DNA from: Scalesia atractyloides
Taxonomy: Eukaryota > Streptophyta > Magnoliopsida > Asterales > Asteraceae
Direction: 5' to 3'
DNA length: 64,000 nt
Assembly (NCBI GenBank): GCA_947069175.1
Contig: CAMTDV010000012.1
Span: 38,100,341 to 38,164,340, forward strand
The notes beneath the pieces are model-generated. The model was not told where the DNA came from. It made no database searches and worked only from the letters and a program-made list of their open reading frames with translations. The position numbers were made by a program, and so were the translations under genes. Positions 60,475 to 64,000 of the stretch are shown here, one piece after another; positions within the stretch are counted from its first letter, which is position 1; every line of letters starts with the position of its first letter.

Positions 60475-61516
60475 TCACTCGTCCTTCTTTCCCTTAACCA
60501 GCTTGGAGAGTTTCTTGAAGAACTTATTCGTCTTCTTCTCCGTTTTCTTCGCTTGTTATTGCATTTCTTTCATTCATTCTAAGGCCTCATTGATGGCCTC
60601 AAGTGGTGGCGGAGGTTGTGGTTGTGGCATAACAGGATACTGCTACCCATAACTTGGATATCCAGTAGGTGGATAAGCAGGTGGGAAAGGAGACAGGTAA
60701 AGTGCATTATGCATGACCGCTTGCATGTAAGGATCTTGCGACAATGCTTGGTAATCAACAAGTGTAGTTGGGTTAAAAGGATCATATCTGAATGTATCCG
60801 GATATGTTGGGATTGGGTTATTATAACCTGATGGTGGTGGTTGAACTATTGGTAGTGGTGTTGGTTCCACCACAGGTGACGCATTAGAGGGTCCACCCAT
60901 TTGTGGGTCCTCGTAAAAGTAGGGTAGGGTTTGGACAAAGGTGGCAGCGATCCCGACCGTTGGCCCGCACGTACCGACATACGTGCTCCTCTTTCCTCCT
61001 TGGCGGTTCCGGTGGCGATTAGGGTTGTTCCACCGGTTCCATGTGCACATCTTCTTGCACGACAGGTGGTTGGGAATGATGGGAAGGAGTATTAGCGAAG
61101 GTAAATTGGTTCCAATATTGGTCCTACTCATTAGGATCTTGATATGGCGATCCGGCATAAGAGTTTGAATCGCTCGATATCTCAATGGGATGCGCATTTG
61201 AACCTGACGGCGACATCTCCGGGTCGGAGTCCTCGTCCATTGGGTTTGGCTGATCCAGCTGATTCTGATCAGCTAGGGGTGTGTTAAAGTATTGGTTGGG
61301 ATTAAACTCATCGTGGTAAGAATGATGAGTGTGGTGGGAGTGGTATGAATGGTACGAGTGGTATGAAATTTGAGTGTGGGTAGGCGAATGTTATGGTAGT
61401 GGCCATGAATCCCCCGAATCTTCGTAAGGGTTCGGGTGATGGGGATGTGAAGGGATATGTCCTAAAGATCCTCCCCTCATTGGTCCTTTTCCTCTTCCTT
61501 GCACATGTGGCGGCAT
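60475..61516 (-). pseudogene. extra Pro/His-rich leader frame upstream of chromovirus gag
   Basis: Minus-strand ATG at 61516 begins M-P-P-H-V-Q-G-R-G-K-G and can be followed for about 345 codons to TGA 60477-60475 with one 1-nt shift (about 60965) and several stops (for example 61398, 61131, 61024). Features in order are an Arg/Gly-rich start, a Tyr/His/Ser run, an acidic D-E-D-S-D-P-E stretch, a P-I-E-I-S-S-D-S motif, Pro-rich parts, E-D-P-Q-M-G-G-P-S-N-A, Y/P-rich repeats and a Lys-rich C terminus. From memory, similar proteins are annotated many times in Asteraceae genomes. It starts only about 150 nt after the PBS. Function is unknown. Confidence 0.55.
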
Positions 61517-61665
61517 TTTCCTGATAAAAATCAATTAAAAATACTAATAACTTAATAATGAGATGATAATCCTAGGTCAATGCCTAGACTCGGAAGTCTA
61601 AGGAATGTGCTTATGGAAGTTTGAGATTAAACACAGAAGGCTAGTGTTTAATTCTCTCAAACGTT

Positions 61666-61680
61666 GGCTCTGATACCAAC
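61666..61680 (-). other. primer binding site of the chromovirus
   Basis: Minus strand gttggtatcagagcc contains a full match to the tRNA-iMet primer site, one base from the LTR end GGGGTGTGACA. It fixes element orientation and the inner edge of the 5' LTR. Confidence 0.85.
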
Positions 61681-61681
61681 C

Positions 61682-64000
61682 TGTCACACCCCGGCTTTCC
61701 ACAGCCAATCAATCACCGGTGGGCCCGGGTGGGGAATATCGTGATGTAAGTTGATAACATCATAGACAATTAAACACAACATAACGGAAGTCTTGGATTT
61801 AAATTACTATTACAAACCAAATGTTCGAAATATAAAATAATATACAGGTTCGTAATAGAAGATCCACTGGCGATCATAAATTGTACAAGGAAAGAATGTA
61901 AAACAGACTTTAGGCAGATCTAGGATTTGCAAGATCCTCTTATCACTACCGAGCACTTCCAGCGTATTTCATATTGTACCTGCAAGGTTAGTCTTTTGAA
62001 AATACGTCAGCTTTCGCTGGTAAATACACCCAACTAACTCATTTTGAAAACATTTAAAATATGTTTTAAGTGCGCATCAGCACAAAATCTTTTATAAATT
62101 GGGAAAGTTGACGTTGCAACCTTGTTAACAGATTTACATGTTTGTCCATACATATAGGGCCCAGTGCGAAAACCGAGACATGATTAACGTACACACCACT
62201 TTGGACTCATGAAGGAGTCAATTCTTCCCAACTTTGTGGGCAATGCATTTTAAGCGTCCATCGGGTGTATGCCTACACCCGCGCTAAGGTCGTGGCCATT
62301 ATCTATTGTTATGAGCCGAGGATATCCAGGACACGGTAGTTAACCCCCGATGTTTAAGTTATCAAACAAAACTGATTAAAACAGAATATGCAGATTTACT
62401 AGCCATAATCCGGCATTTGATTGATCCCATTTCCGACCAAGCGGTAATATTAACTCAGCCGTATACAAAAGCACTAAGTGCAGATAGCATTTACCAAAAT
62501 GTCTCTAGTCTGGATTATGGCATAAGCTAACCAATTAAATTCTAACCGTCTTATTTAAGTTATAGACTTAGACCGACTAGCTACTTGATCAAAACGTATA
62601 ACGCTAGATTAAACGATGATTGGATAGAATGTAGTTTAATCCCAACAAGTACGTTGACTTGTGTGATATGGATAAACTATAAACATTCTGGATTTTGAGA
62701 CTTAAAATGACAAGGTTAGACCCGTTTCGGTTAATTTCTGTAAACTAGTTACATTTGCTTAACCGTACGCATATCAGCGATATCGGGTAACCGGATAAGT
62801 TACAGACAAGTTCTATATGACATTACACTTTAAATAAGTTGTAATATCAGTGGGATATCAACTTTTATGCCTGTTATGGTTTTAAAGTGAAACTATGCCT
62901 CATAAGGGCGTTTCGATAATTTCATACAGTATAAAAGGAACTTGAATATAATTTAATGTTATATCTATAAGTATTATGGAAAAATAACGTTATTTATGAC
63001 ATAATATCAGTAGGATATTAATTATATGTGTAATTTATCTTTTATGACCAATCTATGCACCGAAGGGGCATTTTGGTCATTTACACATAGTTTATAAATC
63101 ATTTGGGATTCTGACTTTATATATTGTACATACTGTAAAAATATTTAAAATAAGTTTTGAATTCACTAGGTAACAAGTCTTGGTTAGTAAATATGGTTTA
63201 AAACCATACTATGCGTCGAAACGACGCTTATGTCGTAAAATGACGATTTGTGTGACGTTTAATGAAAACTGATGTTAAGGTCAGGTTAACATGTCTTAGA
63301 TATGTTATTTTATATAACATATCAGTAGGTAAAAGATTTATTTTAAAAAGATGTGATGAAAACCATTTTAAGCCTCAAGGGCCTTATCGTCATTTATCGA
63401 CATAATACAAGGACTTGTTCATAAATTCAGTTTATAATCTGGTTTGACATCTCAAATAATCCTACTTATAATACTACATCAATTAGAAACTCATTTTTAA
63501 GTTCTTTATCATTTAAACCTCATTTTATGCAAAAAGGGCATTTTAGTCAAAATGGCATAATTACGGAACTTGTGCATAAACTCAGATTCTGATTATGATT
63601 ATGTAATATAACCTCAGAGGGTTATGCTACATTATATTACGATCATAATGCAACTTTAGATCAGTATCTAACTAATCTAAATCAGGTCAGAATCGAAAGT
63701 CAAAGAAGAAGTCAAACTTCGTGACTTTCGGTTGCGAACCGTTCCTAGAACTGAAATTGACGAGCCGAACATGTTCTAACATGTTCTAATAATTATTACC
63801 AATTTGTTTAAGTGTAAAACACGTTTCATAACATATATAAGATCAATTTATGATTTTTCCGAAAAGTGGCCTGTTTGACTTTTTAATATCATAACTTTAA
63901 TCCGTCAATTGGTCTAGCAAACGTGACCTTCAGGAGGTGCCCTTTATAGGGACTAAAACCTACCTTATTACGATCACTTAGCCATGTTCGTTATGAACAA
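61682..64000 (-). repeat. 5' LTR of the chromovirus, partial
   Basis: Matches 46782-48449 then 52848-about 53570 of the other LTR and runs off the window. Compared with the 3' LTR it lacks about 78 bp near 62449 (present at about 47551-47628). It shows the unoccupied tgtta site of the 4.39-kb solo LTR. Confidence 0.85.

Larger units (their letters stand above)
46782..64000 (-). mobile_element. Tekay-like chromovirus (Ty3/Gypsy), 5' LTR cut by the window edge
   Basis: Read on the minus strand: partial 5' LTR (64000-61682), PBS (61680-61666), extra leader frame, satellite, gag, PR, RT, RNase H, INT with chromodomain, PPT (about 54518-54506) and 3' LTR (54505-46782). RT before integrase makes it Ty3/Gypsy; the chromodomain and LTRs of over 3 kb point to Tekay/Del. 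It has inserted into the third Copia element; the left flank gives caaac as the expected target repeat. Gag and pol are broken and catalytic residues are lost. Confidence 0.85.

Overview
This is nuclear DNA of a flowering plant. Genes are split by GT-AG introns, and about 80 percent of the window is transposable-element sequence. A daisy-family (Asteraceae) source is likely: the SIRE-type Copia elements with a 3' extra reading frame, the Tekay-type Gypsy element with an extra Pro/His-rich leader frame, and the Athila-like LTR text all match what I remember of lettuce and sunflower repeats. That is recall, not a search.

Region 1 (1-10,450) is the only true gene space. Two genes converge. A plus-strand gene of eight exons (CDS 167-6205) encodes an uncharacterised plant membrane protein of about 596 residues and carries an apparent one-base shift in exon 4. 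The minus-strand gene (CDS 9633-7156, two exons) is CBSX6, a CBS-domain protein of 416 residues. A MITE with a 10-bp target duplication sits in intron 2 of the first gene, and a 116-bp tandem repeat lies just upstream of CBSX6.

Region 2 (10,450-18,731) has no genes. A TIR element (11,028-16,053) seems to be split by an Athila-like LTR, which is split in turn by a 2,668-bp solo LTR (11,805-14,472, target duplication catgg). The solo LTR holds three direct repeats and one inverted unit of tRNA-like, hairpin-forming sequence. A hAT-like MITE, AT-rich tandem repeats and Helitron-like 3' ends follow.

Region 3 (18,732-42,826) is one 24-kb SIRE-like Copia element. A second Copia element of 10.9 kb (25,945-36,856, target duplication tggat) interrupts its reverse transcriptase. 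Both have LTRs, PBS, PPT, two-knuckle Gag, PR-INT-RT-RH in Copia order, and many stops and frameshifts. The outer one also has a decayed envelope-position frame next to its 3' LTR.

Region 4 (42,965-64,000) starts with the 5' half of a third Copia element (43,397-46,781). This is cut by a minus-strand Tekay-like chromovirus (46,782 to beyond the window end). Its 3' LTR holds a 4,393-bp solo LTR (48,450-52,842). Its pol has lost catalytic aspartates in both protease and reverse transcriptase. Its leader carries a 36-bp satellite and a decayed extra frame. None of the retroelements looks able to move on its own.
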